DNA of 64,000 nt from Neorhodopirellula pilleata (GTDB lineage Bacteria > Planctomycetota > Planctomycetia > Pirellulales > Pirellulaceae), in contig NZ_SJPM01000002.1 of the NCBI RefSeq assembly GCF_007859915.1, positions 685,919-749,918 on the forward strand, given 5' to 3'. Numbering within the stretch: position 1 is the first letter of the stretch; every line of letters begins with the position of its first letter. The position numbers were made by a program, and so were the translations under genes. Below the pieces are notes generated by a model. The model made no database searches. It had not been told where the DNA came from and was given only the letters and a program-made list of their open reading frames with translations. Below, piece after piece: positions 26,369-35,132 of the stretch.

Positions 26369-27568
26369 TTACAAACGCAAGGATTCCAAGAACGTTCTCA
26401 TTTGTTCGCGTTGAGCTTGGACGATTTCAACCGGACCGGTCATCTTGATGAACATACTGAAACCCTCCTGCATCGGGACGATTGTCGCATCAATCGCCGT
26501 TGGGGCCTTCGATTCGTCGGTCGTTTCCTCGGAGTCCGGCAGTAACAAGAACCGCTGCGCATCGCGTCCGTCAACTTTTAGTTTTTCTGCATTTTCGAGC
26601 ATCGCATCGACCTCTTCGTCCGGGACAGCGGATTGTCGAATCTGGCCCATCCATCGGGCGACGTTGCCTCGCAGATCGCCGCCGGCGGTGATCACAGTGA
26701 CCTCGGCGGTTTGATCTTCCGGGCCGACATTGAACGCCGCTAATCGCATCATACTCATCCGGCCATCACGCCAACCTTCGGGACGGTCGAACTTTAATTT
26801 CGGTGGTTCGTCTTGAGTTTTCGCTGGTGCTTTCGATCCCGGTGCTTTCAATTCGCCTGAAGCGATCGCCTCCCGTGCTTCGCGTGGCAAACCCGCGTGG
26901 GGATCGTCGTTGCCCGCCCCGGATGCGGCCGAAGCCATCGGCCCAGCCCCGCTCATCGGCCCAGCCCCGCTCATCATAGCCGCCATCGGGCCGCCCATCG
27001 GCGCCGCTGACGAGTCCGGCCGACCGGTGACGTCCAACCACACTGCGGGTGTGTCGTCGATTTGCACTTGCGTTTGGAAAACCGTGGCACCCGCCCACTT
27101 CTCCTCGCTTTCTTTGAGTCCAACTTGGCCGCGCCAACGGTTGATATTCATCGCGACCAATTTCTCCCAATCGTCCATCCGGCCCAATTGCGAGACGCTG
27201 ACGTCGAGTTGTTGCGTCGGAGTATCGATATCGATCGAAGCGAATCGCATCGCCCGATCGGCGCCACGACGCCAACCGTCGGGCAAATTCTCCAACACCG
27301 GGACGCCGTCTTCGAATTTCACGTTCTCAACGAAGCTGCGAAACGCTTCGCTGATCGAATCGACTGCCGACTGCCTTCCCATCACCTTAAAGAACCAAGC
27401 CTGCGATTCTTGGGGGACGATCGCGGCGAGCATCCGCGTGTCCTCGGTGGCCAACGCGGCGGGCACCGTCGTGGGAATTTGGTAAGTAACGATGGGAGCT
27501 TCGGACGAACAACCTCCACCAAGCAACCCGACAACCACCAGCAAAAAAAGACCGAACGCACGACGCAT
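26369..27568 (-). CDS. lipoprotein with internal duplication, function unknown
   Basis: The 399-aa predicted lipoprotein has the leader MRRAFGLFLLVVVGLLGGGC with lipobox LGGGC (Cys20). The mature part contains two related modules. The first is about residues 60-175 (LPDGWRRGADRAMRFASIDI...NRWRGQVGL) and the second about 265-390 (RPEGWRDGRMSMMRLAAFNV...ARWMGQIRQ). A low-complexity Gly/Ala/Met/Pro linker with GAGPMSGAGPM joins them. I do not recognise the domain. ATG 27568 is chosen because it starts the signal peptide; the open frame to 27832 is intergenic. Position just upstream of ccsBA suggests a link with cytochrome c biogenesis, but that is inference from location alone. Confidence 0.75.
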   Translation of the reverse strand: MRRAFGLFLLVVVGLLGGGCSSEAPIVTYQIPTTVPAALATEDTRMLAAIVPQESQAWFFKVMGRQSAVDSISEAFRSFVENVKFEDGVPVLENLPDGWRRGADRAMRFASIDIDTPTQQLDVSVSQLGRMDDWEKLVAMNINRWRGQVGLKESEEKWAGATVFQTQVQIDDTPAVWLDVTGRPDSSAAPMGGPMAAMMSGAGPMSGAGPMASAASGAGNDDPHAGLPREAREAIASGELKAPGSKAPAKTQDEPPKLKFDRPEGWRDGRMSMMRLAAFNVGPEDQTAEVTVITAGGDLRGNVARWMGQIRQSAVPDEEVDAMLENAEKLKVDGRDAQRFLLLPDSEETTDESKAPTAIDATIVPMQEGFSMFIKMTGPVEIVQAQREQMRTFLESLRL

Positions 27569-27584
27569 GCGGGCTGTTGATTGA

Positions 27585-27649
27585 ATTAGCCGTACCGCGT
27601 TAGCGGCGGTTAACCGGACGCCAACCGGGGCTAACGCCCATCGGCTAAT
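27585..27649. repeat. two-stem palindromic element
   Basis: Outer stem ATTAGCCG (27585-27592) / CGGCTAAT (27642-27649) and inner stem GCGTTAGC (27597-27604) / GCTAACGC (27630-27637) are separated by a symmetric 4-nt internal loop (TACC/CCAT). The palindrome CGGTTAACCG (27607-27616) sits in the apical part. The element begins 17 bp upstream of the lipoprotein start codon. Confidence 0.75.
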
Positions 27650-28304
27650 GGTTGTCATTCGGTATACGACTAAATCAACAGACCGCTTGCGCCTTATGCT
27701 CTCGATCAAAAGGCCACGAACCGAGCGCCCCCTTGGCACGTGCCCGGTCGAATCGAGCAGCGGTGTACGTAAACGGATGGTCGGCATAAAAGACATGAAC
27801 GGGGCAAAAGGGAAGGCGGGACAGCGGGACAAAGGCAGGATGCTAGATCGGTCAGGCGGGCGGAAGAACAGTGAGGCGGGTGAGGAACGGTAAGGCGGGC
27901 GATGCGAGCGGTATCTCAGGACTGTAGCTTAACGTTCCTTAGGGTTTCAACGCGACATCTTGACCGATTGTTCTCACGAAGAATTGATTTCTGGCACCGA
28001 TGGGCAGCGGTGTGAGAAAGAGGCGGCATGGGTCATAAGCAATCATTTTGTGCAATGACGCTGCAATGTGACACTGGAATGGCTTCGAATGCATCTTGAG
28101 AAAGTTTCCGCGATTCATTTCGTGGTTGCTTTCCCGTCCTACGGCACGTTGACGCGGCCGATCGACCTGCATCCTGTTTGGCGAGCCCTCAAAATGGGCT
28201 CAAATCGTTCAAACCAGCGGTCTTTTGCTAGCAATCCTTGCGTTTGCTAGCACTACCTGTAGCGAATCTTCGCCGTAAATTCTCAATATGTCGATTGCGC
28301 TGGA
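27650..28304. other. long intergenic stretch with GGCGGG-rich purine tract
   Basis: I see no supported gene. From about 27800 to 27905 the plus strand is purine-rich with repeated GGCGGG, GGGACA and GAGGCGGG blocks. Short frames on both strands (for example a 77-aa minus-strand frame ending at 27939) have no recognisable features. The upstream part may include the promoter of the minus-strand lipoprotein operon. Confidence 0.4.
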
Positions 28305-28511
28305 TTGGGTGTGGCGGCCCATCTAACTTTCCGCCCGTCACACGTGTCGAACGTCGCCACGCTGCCCGACTCCACCCCCGAAGCGAAAGAGAACCAGTTC
28401 GGATCGGATCACCACGCCCCCGATTTTGGCGGGATTGGCAGCGTGATCGGAGTGAATCAAAAACAACTCGGGCGATGGAGCCATGACGGCCGCCTCGGAT
28501 GCTTTTTTTGA
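28305..28511 (+). CDS. possible small protein, about 68 aa
   Basis: This is a low-confidence call. The frame has codon use like the surrounding real genes (GTC, GCC, ACG, CTG, CCC, GAC) and a protein-like composition, ending with IGVNQKQLGRWSHDGRLGCFF. It lacks an ATG; TTG at 28305 or GTG at 28311 would have to serve. LGRWSHDGRL is faintly like short DNA-binding or excisionase-type helices, but that is only an impression. It lies 92 bp upstream of the amidotransferase-like gene on the same strand. Confidence 0.3.
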   Translation: MGVAAHLTFRPSHVSNVATLPDSTPEAKENQFGSDHHAPDFGGIGSVIGVNQKQLGRWSHDGRLGCFF

Positions 28512-28603
28512 ATCCCATTCCACGTTCCCTCTGAATCATCCTGATCGACTCAGGTTTTTTGCCGACGGTCCAATTTTTTGCTCGAATCGAAGAGGACCTT
28601 CAG

Positions 28604-29374
28604 ATGCCGTGCAAGCCCCTGATTGGCTTGAATGCTGATTTCCGCGCCGCCGCCCGGACGACCCCCGCATTTGCCTACATTGCCGAAGGATACTACAAAT
28701 CCATCATCAAGGCTGGAGGCGTTCCGATCCTAGTGCCGCCTCAAGTGGATGAGCCTTCGGCTCACCGTGTTTTGGATGCCGTCGATGGCTTCCTGTTTAT
28801 CGGCGGAGCCGATTTGGACCCGCGAAACGATGGGTTCATGCTGCATCCGAGCGTCCGTCCGCTCGATCCCGGACGTGAAGCAAGCGACCGGATGTTGATG
28901 GCCGAAATCGCCGAACGTCGGATGCCCGTGTTCGGGATCGGAACCGGAATGCAACTGATCAACGTCCAACAGGGCGGCAATCTTTTCTTGCACATCAAAG
29001 AAGACCTCCCTTCGGCGGTCCCGCATTACGACGTCCAAGACACCAACCATCGTCATACCCTCGACGTGGTCAGCGACTCGCTGGTCGGACGCGTTTATGG
29101 CGACGGCGAAATCCGAGTGACCAGCCGCCACCACATGGCGATCGACGAAGTCGCCCCCGGTTTCCGCGTGACCGCACGTTGCCCCGACGGAGTGATCGAG
29201 GCGATCGAGAGCGAAATGATCGACTGGTTCGCGATCGGCACCCAATTCCATCCGGAATCTGAAGCCGCCTCCGCACTGGACATCCGTATTTTCGAAGAAT
29301 TCGTCGACGCCGTTCGTGACCGACTCGATCACGGCGACCAAACCGACACGAGCGATTTTCAATTGGTCGCCTGA
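28604..29374 (+). CDS. class I glutamine amidotransferase-like (PuuD family) lacking the Cys nucleophile
   Basis: The 256-aa protein is of the peptidase C26 / gamma-glutamyl-GABA hydrolase fold. Family landmarks are PLIGLNADFR at the start, GYYKSIIKAGGVPILVPP, DGFLFIGGADLDP, SRHHMAIDEVAPGF and FHPESEA. The nucleophile elbow, normally GICRG, reads GIGTG (residues 111-115), so the catalytic Cys is Gly113, while His216 and Glu218 remain. Hydrolysis by the usual mechanism is therefore unlikely. I use ATG 28604, preceded by GAGGACCTTCAG, rather than a TTG at 28559. A strong terminator lies about 290 bp downstream. Confidence 0.85.
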   Translation: MPCKPLIGLNADFRAAARTTPAFAYIAEGYYKSIIKAGGVPILVPPQVDEPSAHRVLDAVDGFLFIGGADLDPRNDGFMLHPSVRPLDPGREASDRMLMAEIAERRMPVFGIGTGMQLINVQQGGNLFLHIKEDLPSAVPHYDVQDTNHRHTLDVVSDSLVGRVYGDGEIRVTSRHHMAIDEVAPGFRVTARCPDGVIEAIESEMIDWFAIGTQFHPESEAASALDIRIFEEFVDAVRDRLDHGDQTDTSDFQLVA

Positions 29375-29788
29375 GAACGCGATCCTTTTCAATTCTCGTC
29401 TTTTGCTATGGAGAGAACGTTACGTCGCAGATTGATCGGTAATTGAACTCGGAAAGCAGGTCCCGACCTGCCGACTTTCATGCCGAAACGAATCACATCG
29501 GGTCGATGGACCGACCTTTGCCAGGCACGGATGCCTATCTTTTGTGATTCGGTTCGTACGAAATGACCGAGGACGTGGGAAGGATTTCCACGTCGATGAA
29601 ATGCACGGATGCGAGCAATCCGAATCGATCCCGCAACGAACGATAAATGTCACGGCTGACAGCGAAACCGGGATGCCTTTTCAGAAAGGCATCCCGGTTT
29701 CTTTTTGCGCGCCCCGTCGCGGTGGAAAGAATCGGCTCATTCCGAGCCAACCTTCCAAGGACGAGTGTGCCCGATGGCCAATCAATCG
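29375..29788. other. 414-bp intergenic region with one strong terminator
   Basis: No gene is supported. The only clear structure is the stem-loop with T-tract at 29664-29706. The region lies between the plus-strand amidotransferase-like gene and the 3' end of the minus-strand RDD gene. Confidence 0.5.
29664..29706 (+). terminator. Rho-independent terminator
   Basis: A 17-bp perfect stem (29664-29680 with 29685-29701, core ACCGGGATGCC) with a TCAG loop is followed directly by TTTTT at 29702-29706. The orientation fits termination of plus-strand transcription coming from the amidotransferase-like gene. It is the only textbook intrinsic terminator I found in the window. Confidence 0.85.
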
Positions 29789-30598
29789 TTACCGGTTGAT
29801 ATCAACAACCCGCGTGCCAGAAAGAGTATCGTGCCATCCGGTCGTGGTGTCGCCGAAACAGAACGAAAAAGCATCAAAAGGAATCAAGCGGCAAAACGTT
29901 CGGCCGAGGATTTTGCCGAAGCCGGCCTTTCCACCGTCGTTCGAAACCACGCGTGTTCCGGTCAGGAACTTGGCCGGTGTGGCACCAAAAATAAATTCCA
30001 TTCCGGCGTAGTAAAGCAAAAACATGACGGAACCGATCGCGTTGGTCACCATCGCGAAGTTCATTTGCTGGGATAGATCCTGCTGTTCTCCCTCGCCGCT
30101 ACCAACGACCCACACCAGCCCAACCACAACTCCCATGGCGACTGATCCGAGCTGTAGCATGATGTTATCGAGAAAGAAGTTGATCAATCGTTGGTTTTGG
30201 GAGGCGTTGGGTTTTCCAGAGTAACCGCCGGCCGCCGTGTTTCCTGCTCCAGATGACGCCGGGGACGCGTAGGGATTGGTTGCCGCGCTTGTCTGGGGTG
30301 CCAGAGCGTTGGCGGCCCGTGGGACATTGACCGGCCGCATGTCGGACTCGGTGAGTTCGTCAAACATCCCTGCATCGAAACCGCCAAACCCGGCTCCTGC
30401 CGAAGCGGGACCGCTAGCGGATGCGGCCGCCGGCCGCGGGGCAGATGTGGCTGGAGCGGCCGTGGGTCGCTGGCCGGCCCCCTGAGGCTGCCCGCCGGGA
30501 ACTCGGAGCTGTTTGCCGCAGGGACATTTGACGACTTTTCCCGCTGCGGAATCAGGGATCTTCAACGCGCGTGAACATCCGGGACATTTAAGTTGCAC
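29789..30598 (-). CDS. zinc-ribbon and RDD-domain membrane protein
   Basis: The protein is about 269 aa. It starts with a four-Cys zinc-ribbon-like module (VQLKCPGCSRALKIP...KVVKCPCGKQLRVPGG, residues 1-35), then a Pro/Ala/Gly-rich linker. A C-terminal RDD-type membrane domain has about three hydrophobic helices (SVAMGVVVGLVWVVG, AIGSVMFLLYYAGMEFIFG and a weaker one). The family block ATPAKFLTGTRVV is present. I prefer the GTG at 30598, which puts the zinc ribbon at the N-terminus. An upstream ATG at 30772 would add 58 residues without conserved character. Function is unknown; RDD proteins are sometimes tied to transport. It is divergent from hom. Confidence 0.75.
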   Translation of the reverse strand: MQLKCPGCSRALKIPDSAAGKVVKCPCGKQLRVPGGQPQGAGQRPTAAPATSAPRPAAASASGPASAGAGFGGFDAGMFDELTESDMRPVNVPRAANALAPQTSAATNPYASPASSGAGNTAAGGYSGKPNASQNQRLINFFLDNIMLQLGSVAMGVVVGLVWVVGSGEGEQQDLSQQMNFAMVTNAIGSVMFLLYYAGMEFIFGATPAKFLTGTRVVSNDGGKAGFGKILGRTFCRLIPFDAFSFCFGDTTTGWHDTLSGTRVVDINR

Positions 30599-30791
30599 GA
30601 AAGGAAGCCCGTCGAAAATGGGATGATCAAGTGAAGACGAACCGTAGTTTAGCTGAAGCTCTCCACGGTTGGAAAGAAGTTGCAAATTAACAAGCTGACG
30701 AGCATGCCTCGCACTCACGGGTCCCACAAATGCGGTCGACCAACTAAACTCTCGCCACCGATCATTCTCCACATCTCAATCCTTACGATTC

Positions 30792-32120
30792 ATGTCTACA
30801 TCCAACCGAACCAACGTCGCAATCATTGGCATGGGCACCGTGGGTGCCGGGGTGGCTCGGTTGTTGATCGATCATGGCGACCGGACGGCTCGGCACGCAG
30901 GCAAAACGATCTGGTTGTCCAAAGCCGTCGTGCGTGATTTGAACAAACCACGCGGTATCGATTTACCCGCCGGCGTGTTGACCGATTCGATCGATGAAGT
31001 CCTCGACGACCCCAGTATCGACGTCGTGATTCAGTTGATGGGCGGATTGAGTCCGGCGCGGGAAGTCATGTTGCGTGCGATGGAAGCGGGCAAGGACATC
31101 GTCACGGCGAATAAGGCCTTGCTCGCCGAACACGGCGGTGAATTGTTCACGCGGGCCCGCCAACTCGGTCGCAGTATCGCGTTCGAAGCCGCCGTCGCCG
31201 GGGGCATTCCGATCATTGCCAACGTGAGCCAGTGCTTGTCGGCCAATCAGATCTTGTCGCTCGAGGGAATCCTCAACGGGACGAGCAACTTCATCGTCTC
31301 CCAAATGGACGAAAAGGGCGTCGGCTACGACGAGACCGTCAAATTGGCTCAACAGCTCGGGTATGCCGAGGCGGATCCGGCGATGGACGTCGACGGCACC
31401 GACGCGGCACAAAAACTAGCGATCTTGTCGCATTTAGCGTTCGGCGCGACGGTGGATTGGCGTGACATCCCGCGATCGGGCATCGACGGGCTCGACCCGG
31501 CCGATTTAGGTTTCGCCGGTCGGCTCGGCTATCGAATCAAATTGCTCGCGACGGCTCGGCTCGAAGACGGCGAACTGGAACTTTCCGTCGGCCCGACCCT
31601 GGTCCGCAAAGGCACGCCGATGGCGGAAGTTCGTGACGCGTACAACGCGATCCGTGTCGTCGGCGATGCGGTCGGGCCGGTGTTCTATCACGGTTTGGGC
31701 GCAGGCCAAATGCCGACCGCGTCGGCGGTGGTCGCCGATGTGATCGACATGGCCGTCGGCCGCACTCCGATTACGTTCCAAACCCTCGAGTACTTTTCCG
31801 AAGACCGACCGGCCCGAGCAGTCCAGCGCGACGTCGCCAAACTGCGGGGGCGATATTACTTCCGATTACGTGTTGCCAATCATCCGGGCACGCTGGCGGC
31901 CATCACAGGCGTACTCGCCCAACACGCGATCTCGATCTCGTCGGTGATCCAGCACGAAGACGTCGCCTGCGAGAACCAGAACGACGGCGGCATCCCGACG
32001 GTGCCCTTGGTGATCATGACGCATGAAGCAAGCGAAGGCGCGGCCCGATTGGCGGTCGAAGCGATCGAAGGCTTGGACGTCGTCGACGGCGATGTCGTCC
32101 GGATGCCGGTGCGTGGGTGA
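30792..32120 (+). CDS. hom: homoserine dehydrogenase
   Basis: This enzyme reduces aspartate semialdehyde to homoserine with NAD(P)H, the branch point to threonine and methionine. The 442-aa protein has the Rossmann motif GMGTVGAGVARLL (residues 13-25), DVVIQLMGG and ITANKALLAEHG. The signature GGIPIIANVSQCL...EGILNGTSNFI and AEADPAMDVDGTDAAQKLAIL follow. A C-terminal ACT domain (YYFRLRVANHPGTLAAITGVLAQHAISISSVIQ, from about residue 353) indicates feedback control, as in threonine-sensitive enzymes. It stands alone. The stop is followed by a repeat of the 46854/48269 family. Confidence 0.97.
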   Translation: MSTSNRTNVAIIGMGTVGAGVARLLIDHGDRTARHAGKTIWLSKAVVRDLNKPRGIDLPAGVLTDSIDEVLDDPSIDVVIQLMGGLSPAREVMLRAMEAGKDIVTANKALLAEHGGELFTRARQLGRSIAFEAAVAGGIPIIANVSQCLSANQILSLEGILNGTSNFIVSQMDEKGVGYDETVKLAQQLGYAEADPAMDVDGTDAAQKLAILSHLAFGATVDWRDIPRSGIDGLDPADLGFAGRLGYRIKLLATARLEDGELELSVGPTLVRKGTPMAEVRDAYNAIRVVGDAVGPVFYHGLGAGQMPTASAVVADVIDMAVGRTPITFQTLEYFSEDRPARAVQRDVAKLRGRYYFRLRVANHPGTLAAITGVLAQHAISISSVIQHEDVACENQNDGGIPTVPLVIMTHEASEGAARLAVEAIEGLDVVDGDVVRMPVRG

Positions 32121-32185
32121 TGGCAGAGAGGATGATGGCCGCGAGGAGAATCGTTGTTCTCGGGTCGAATAAATGGCAGTGAATT

Positions 32186-32227
32186 GCCGGGTCTACGCCG
32201 AAGCGGCTTCGACCCAGCCTACTTTTT
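32186..32227. repeat. GCCGGGTCT...GACCCAGCCTACTTTT repeat, copy 1
   Basis: The 42-bp element reads GCCGGGTCT, then ACGCCGAAGCGGCTTC, then GACCCAGCCTACTTTTT. It lies 11 bp before the sulfatase start at 32239. It can fold as a GGGTC...GACCC stem with an inner GCCGAAGCGGC hairpin. Closely related copies are at 46854 (same orientation) and 48269-48349 (inverted). Confidence 0.8.
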
Positions 32228-32238
32228 GAGATGACGGC

Positions 32239-33783
32239 TTGATGATTTCCAAACGTTGGTTCGCTTTGTTGGTGGTGGGATGGCTCGGCACGGCCAATGC
32301 GCAGCCCACACCTGCGCCGAATATCCTCTTCGTCTTGTGCGACGACCACCGGTTCGATTGTTTCGGCGCGGCGGGACATCCTTATTTGGAAACGCCGCAC
32401 CTGGATCAAATGGCTCGCGACGGAGCGATGATGACGCGGGCTTATGTCACGACGTCGTTGTGCTCGCCCAGCCGCGCTTCGATCTTGACGGGGCTTTACG
32501 CTCACAACCATCGCGTCGTCGATAATTATCATCCCGTCGATCCGACACTAACGTTCTTTCCGCAGCAGTTGCAAGCGACCGGGTATCAAACCGCGTTCAT
32601 CGGCAAATGGCACATGGGCGGTGAGATCGATGACCCGCAACGTGGTTTCGATCACTGGGTCGCGTTCAAAGGACAAGGCACGTATTTTCCCGACGGCCAC
32701 GGCACGACCCGCGAGGTTCCGCAAACGACCTACGACGGTTTCAACGTCAACGGAAAACGCGTTAATCAAAAGGGATACATCACCGATGAACTAACCGATT
32801 ACTCGATCGATTGGTTACGAAAGCGAGACCCGGCCAAACCATTTTTTCTGTACGTCAGCCACAAGGCGGTCCATTCGGATTTCGTCCCCGCCGATCGGCA
32901 TCGCGGTCGCTACGATCAACAACCGCATCCGATCGCTGTGCCCACGCCTGAACAATTGGCCGACGGGAAACTACCGATGTGGGTGAGGGATCAACGCAAC
33001 AGCCGCCACGGTGCAGACTTTGGTTACAACTTGTCTGATTTCAGTCCTGAAGTTTACTACCGCCGCTATTGCGAAGCCCTGCTCGCGGTCGATGAAAGCG
33101 TGGGCCGGTTGCGTTCCTTTCTGAACGAACAAGGCCTCGCCGACAACACGATCATCGTCTACATGGGCGACAACGGATTCCAATTCGGTGACCATGGCTT
33201 GATCGATAAGCGGGTCGCCTACGAAGCAAGCGCTAAGGTGCCCCTGTTGATGGTCGCACCGGCGTCGATGGGGGCCGGGTCCATCCCGCCGGGAATCCGT
33301 TTCGACGGATTGGTGGCGAACATCGACATCGCGCCGACTCTCCTCGAAGCCGCCGGCGCGGCCGCTTTGCCTCACACCGACGGCACGAGTTTTTGGAAAG
33401 CCTTGACGGCGGGCGAACCAGGCATGTTTGCCGATCGGACGGTTCTGTATGAGTACTATTGGGAACGCAACTACCCGCAAACACCAACCCTGCACGCGAT
33501 CCTGGGCAGCCGTTACAAGTACATTCGTTGCCACGGTCGTTGGGATCGCGATGAACTGTACGATTTGCAATCCGATCCGTCGGAGATGAACAACTTGATT
33601 GACTTACCTGAACATCAAGACCGGGTACAATCACTCAATGAACAGCTTTGGGCCATGATGGCGGATTCAAACGGGATGGAAATGCCGCTCCTCGAAGACC
33701 GGGGAAAGACGTACCCGTGGCGACACCCTGACCGAACGGAGTCGGCTCCTTATCCGACGGAATATTTTCGACGCGGCGAGTAA
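32239..33783 (+). CDS. secreted sulfatase
   Basis: The 514-aa sulfatase has a clear signal peptide (MISKRWFALLVVGWLGTANA, cleavage before QPTPAP). The metal Asp pair is in LFVLCDDHRFDCFG (34-35). The formylglycine motif is CSPSRASILTG with Cys74, followed by GKWHMGGE near residue 133 and the late metal site YMGDNGFQFGDHGLIDKR. It resembles heparan/choline-type sulfatases, but the substrate is not assignable by eye. It has no close sequence relation to the sulfatase at 6190 beyond family motifs. The next gene (FKBP lipoprotein) follows after 25 bp on the same strand. Confidence 0.94.
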   Translation: MMISKRWFALLVVGWLGTANAQPTPAPNILFVLCDDHRFDCFGAAGHPYLETPHLDQMARDGAMMTRAYVTTSLCSPSRASILTGLYAHNHRVVDNYHPVDPTLTFFPQQLQATGYQTAFIGKWHMGGEIDDPQRGFDHWVAFKGQGTYFPDGHGTTREVPQTTYDGFNVNGKRVNQKGYITDELTDYSIDWLRKRDPAKPFFLYVSHKAVHSDFVPADRHRGRYDQQPHPIAVPTPEQLADGKLPMWVRDQRNSRHGADFGYNLSDFSPEVYYRRYCEALLAVDESVGRLRSFLNEQGLADNTIIVYMGDNGFQFGDHGLIDKRVAYEASAKVPLLMVAPASMGAGSIPPGIRFDGLVANIDIAPTLLEAAGAAALPHTDGTSFWKALTAGEPGMFADRTVLYEYYWERNYPQTPTLHAILGSRYKYIRCHGRWDRDELYDLQSDPSEMNNLIDLPEHQDRVQSLNEQLWAMMADSNGMEMPLLEDRGKTYPWRHPDRTESAPYPTEYFRRGE

Positions 33784-33808
33784 ACGCTCGTATTTCTTTT
33801 TACCCTGA

Positions 33809-34279
33809 ATGATTGTAATGATGGACCTTTTCAAATGCTCGATCGCTGGTTTCCTGACGCTCGCGTTTTTCGTTTCGGGATGTTCTCCGTCGGGCCGCAG
33901 CAGTGTGCCAGGTCCTGAGGATCCTGACGCGCCGAAAGAGTTCACGACAACCGAGTCGGGACTGAAGTATCGCATCCTGCGTCGCGGAAGTGGCGATAAG
34001 CCACGTCCTCAAAGCTTCGTTACCGTTGACTACGAAGGATGGCTCGACAGCGGGGCGGAATTCGACAGTTCGTACAACCGCCGCGAGTCGACGAAGTTCA
34101 ATTTGCAAAATGTGATTCCCGGATGGACCGAGGGTTTGCAATTGGTCAGTGAAGGTGGAATGATCGAGCTCGAGATTCCATCGGAATTGGGCTACGGCGC
34201 GGCGGGTTCGCCCGGTTCCATCCCTCCCAACGCGACGTTGCATTTCAAAGTCGAACTGCACGACGTGCGCGGCGGGTGA
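33809..34279 (+). CDS. FKBP-type peptidyl-prolyl isomerase, lipoprotein
   Basis: The 156-aa protein has a lipoprotein leader ending FFVSGC (Cys25). A single FKBP domain follows: FVTVDYEGWLDSGAEFDSSY, VIPGWTEGLQLVSEGGMIELEIP, LGYGAAGSPGSIPPNATLHFKVEL. The core residues of the isomerase pocket (Tyr, Asp of EFDSSY, Trp of IPGWTEGL, Tyr of GYG) are present, so it should be active as a chaperone-like prolyl isomerase outside the cytoplasm. ATG codons at 33809, 33818 and 33821 could all start it; the first is used. It is probably cotranscribed with the sulfatase. Confidence 0.93.
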   Translation: MIVMMDLFKCSIAGFLTLAFFVSGCSPSGRSSVPGPEDPDAPKEFTTTESGLKYRILRRGSGDKPRPQSFVTVDYEGWLDSGAEFDSSYNRRESTKFNLQNVIPGWTEGLQLVSEGGMIELEIPSELGYGAAGSPGSIPPNATLHFKVELHDVRGG

Positions 34280-34305
34280 GGAGCTGTTCGGAAGTCGCTG
34301 GTCTG

Positions 34306-34995
34306 TTAATAAGGCACATCGATGGCGTCACATAGGAACGTCATCAGAGGTTTTGCATCCCGAATCAATTGCACGACGCGTTTGACGACGTCAGGGGCGA
34401 TGAAGTCCTGAGGCGTCAAGTTGGCAACACCGATGTAATCGATTCGACGAAGGTCATCAATCATCGGGTGATCTTTCGAGTAGTCGCGTGGCGATGTTTT
34501 TAGCGATTCGCCGGCGAATTCGTACGATCTTCGAAAGCTCTTTTGGTCGCGAGCTTTTTTCCACGCTGAGGGGTGTTCATCGATCGCTCGTCGGATCGCG
34601 GCCAAGGTTTCGCGCTGTGGTCGCCAACATCCCGCACCGACAAAGCATTCATCGCATGCCAAATGGATGTAAACGCCAGGTGCGTGAATGTCTCCGTCGG
34701 CCTCATGTCGCAATGAGATCCCGACGTTCGTTTTATAGGGGGTCTTATCGCGAGAGAAGCGTGTGTCGCGGTGAATTCGCATCAGCGACCCACCAGCTCG
34801 TTTGGCAACCGCTTTCAACATGGGCGCGGAACGATTCAACGGCCCGGCGAGTTGATCGATGAACTCGAGGGCCGGTTCGCGGACGACCTGTTCATAACGT
34901 AGTTTGTTTTCCTGGAACCATTCCCGATCATTGTGACGTGATAAGTCATCGAGAAAATGAAACAGGTCCATCGAGAAAGGGGATTCGGTTGGCAT
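34306..34995 (-). CDS. DUF2461 family protein
   Basis: The 229-aa soluble protein matches the DUF2461/TIGR02453 family over its whole length. Landmarks are FLDDLSRHNDREWFQENKLRYE at the N-terminus, MRIHRDTRFSRDKTPYKTNVGISLRH near residues 72-97, and GVYIHLACDECFVGAGCWRPQRETLAAIR. No biochemical role is known for the family to my knowledge. It is a single gene, convergent with the FKBP gene (26 bp apart) and divergent from the flippase gene. ATG 34995 is used; ATG 34971 (MDLFHFLDD) is an equally good start. Confidence 0.88.
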   Translation of the reverse strand: MPTESPFSMDLFHFLDDLSRHNDREWFQENKLRYEQVVREPALEFIDQLAGPLNRSAPMLKAVAKRAGGSLMRIHRDTRFSRDKTPYKTNVGISLRHEADGDIHAPGVYIHLACDECFVGAGCWRPQRETLAAIRRAIDEHPSAWKKARDQKSFRRSYEFAGESLKTSPRDYSKDHPMIDDLRRIDYIGVANLTPQDFIAPDVVKRVVQLIRDAKPLMTFLCDAIDVPY

Positions 34996-35132
34996 GAAAG
35001 GTTTCGCGCAATCAGTGAGTATAAAGTGGAACGATCATCATAACCGTCAGGATCGATTGGCGGTGATGGGAGTCCGCTGAGTAAGCTTGGCCATGAACCG
35101 TCCGGGCCATCAATTGCAAGGAACGCTTTTGA

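Noticed and set aside
27939..28172. 77-aa minus-strand frame in the long gap
   Set aside because: No domain, no ribosome binding site, unremarkable codon use; kept only as a note.
29544..30011. 155-aa plus-strand frame across the terminator
   Set aside because: It reads through a strong stem-loop terminator and the antisense of the RDD gene.
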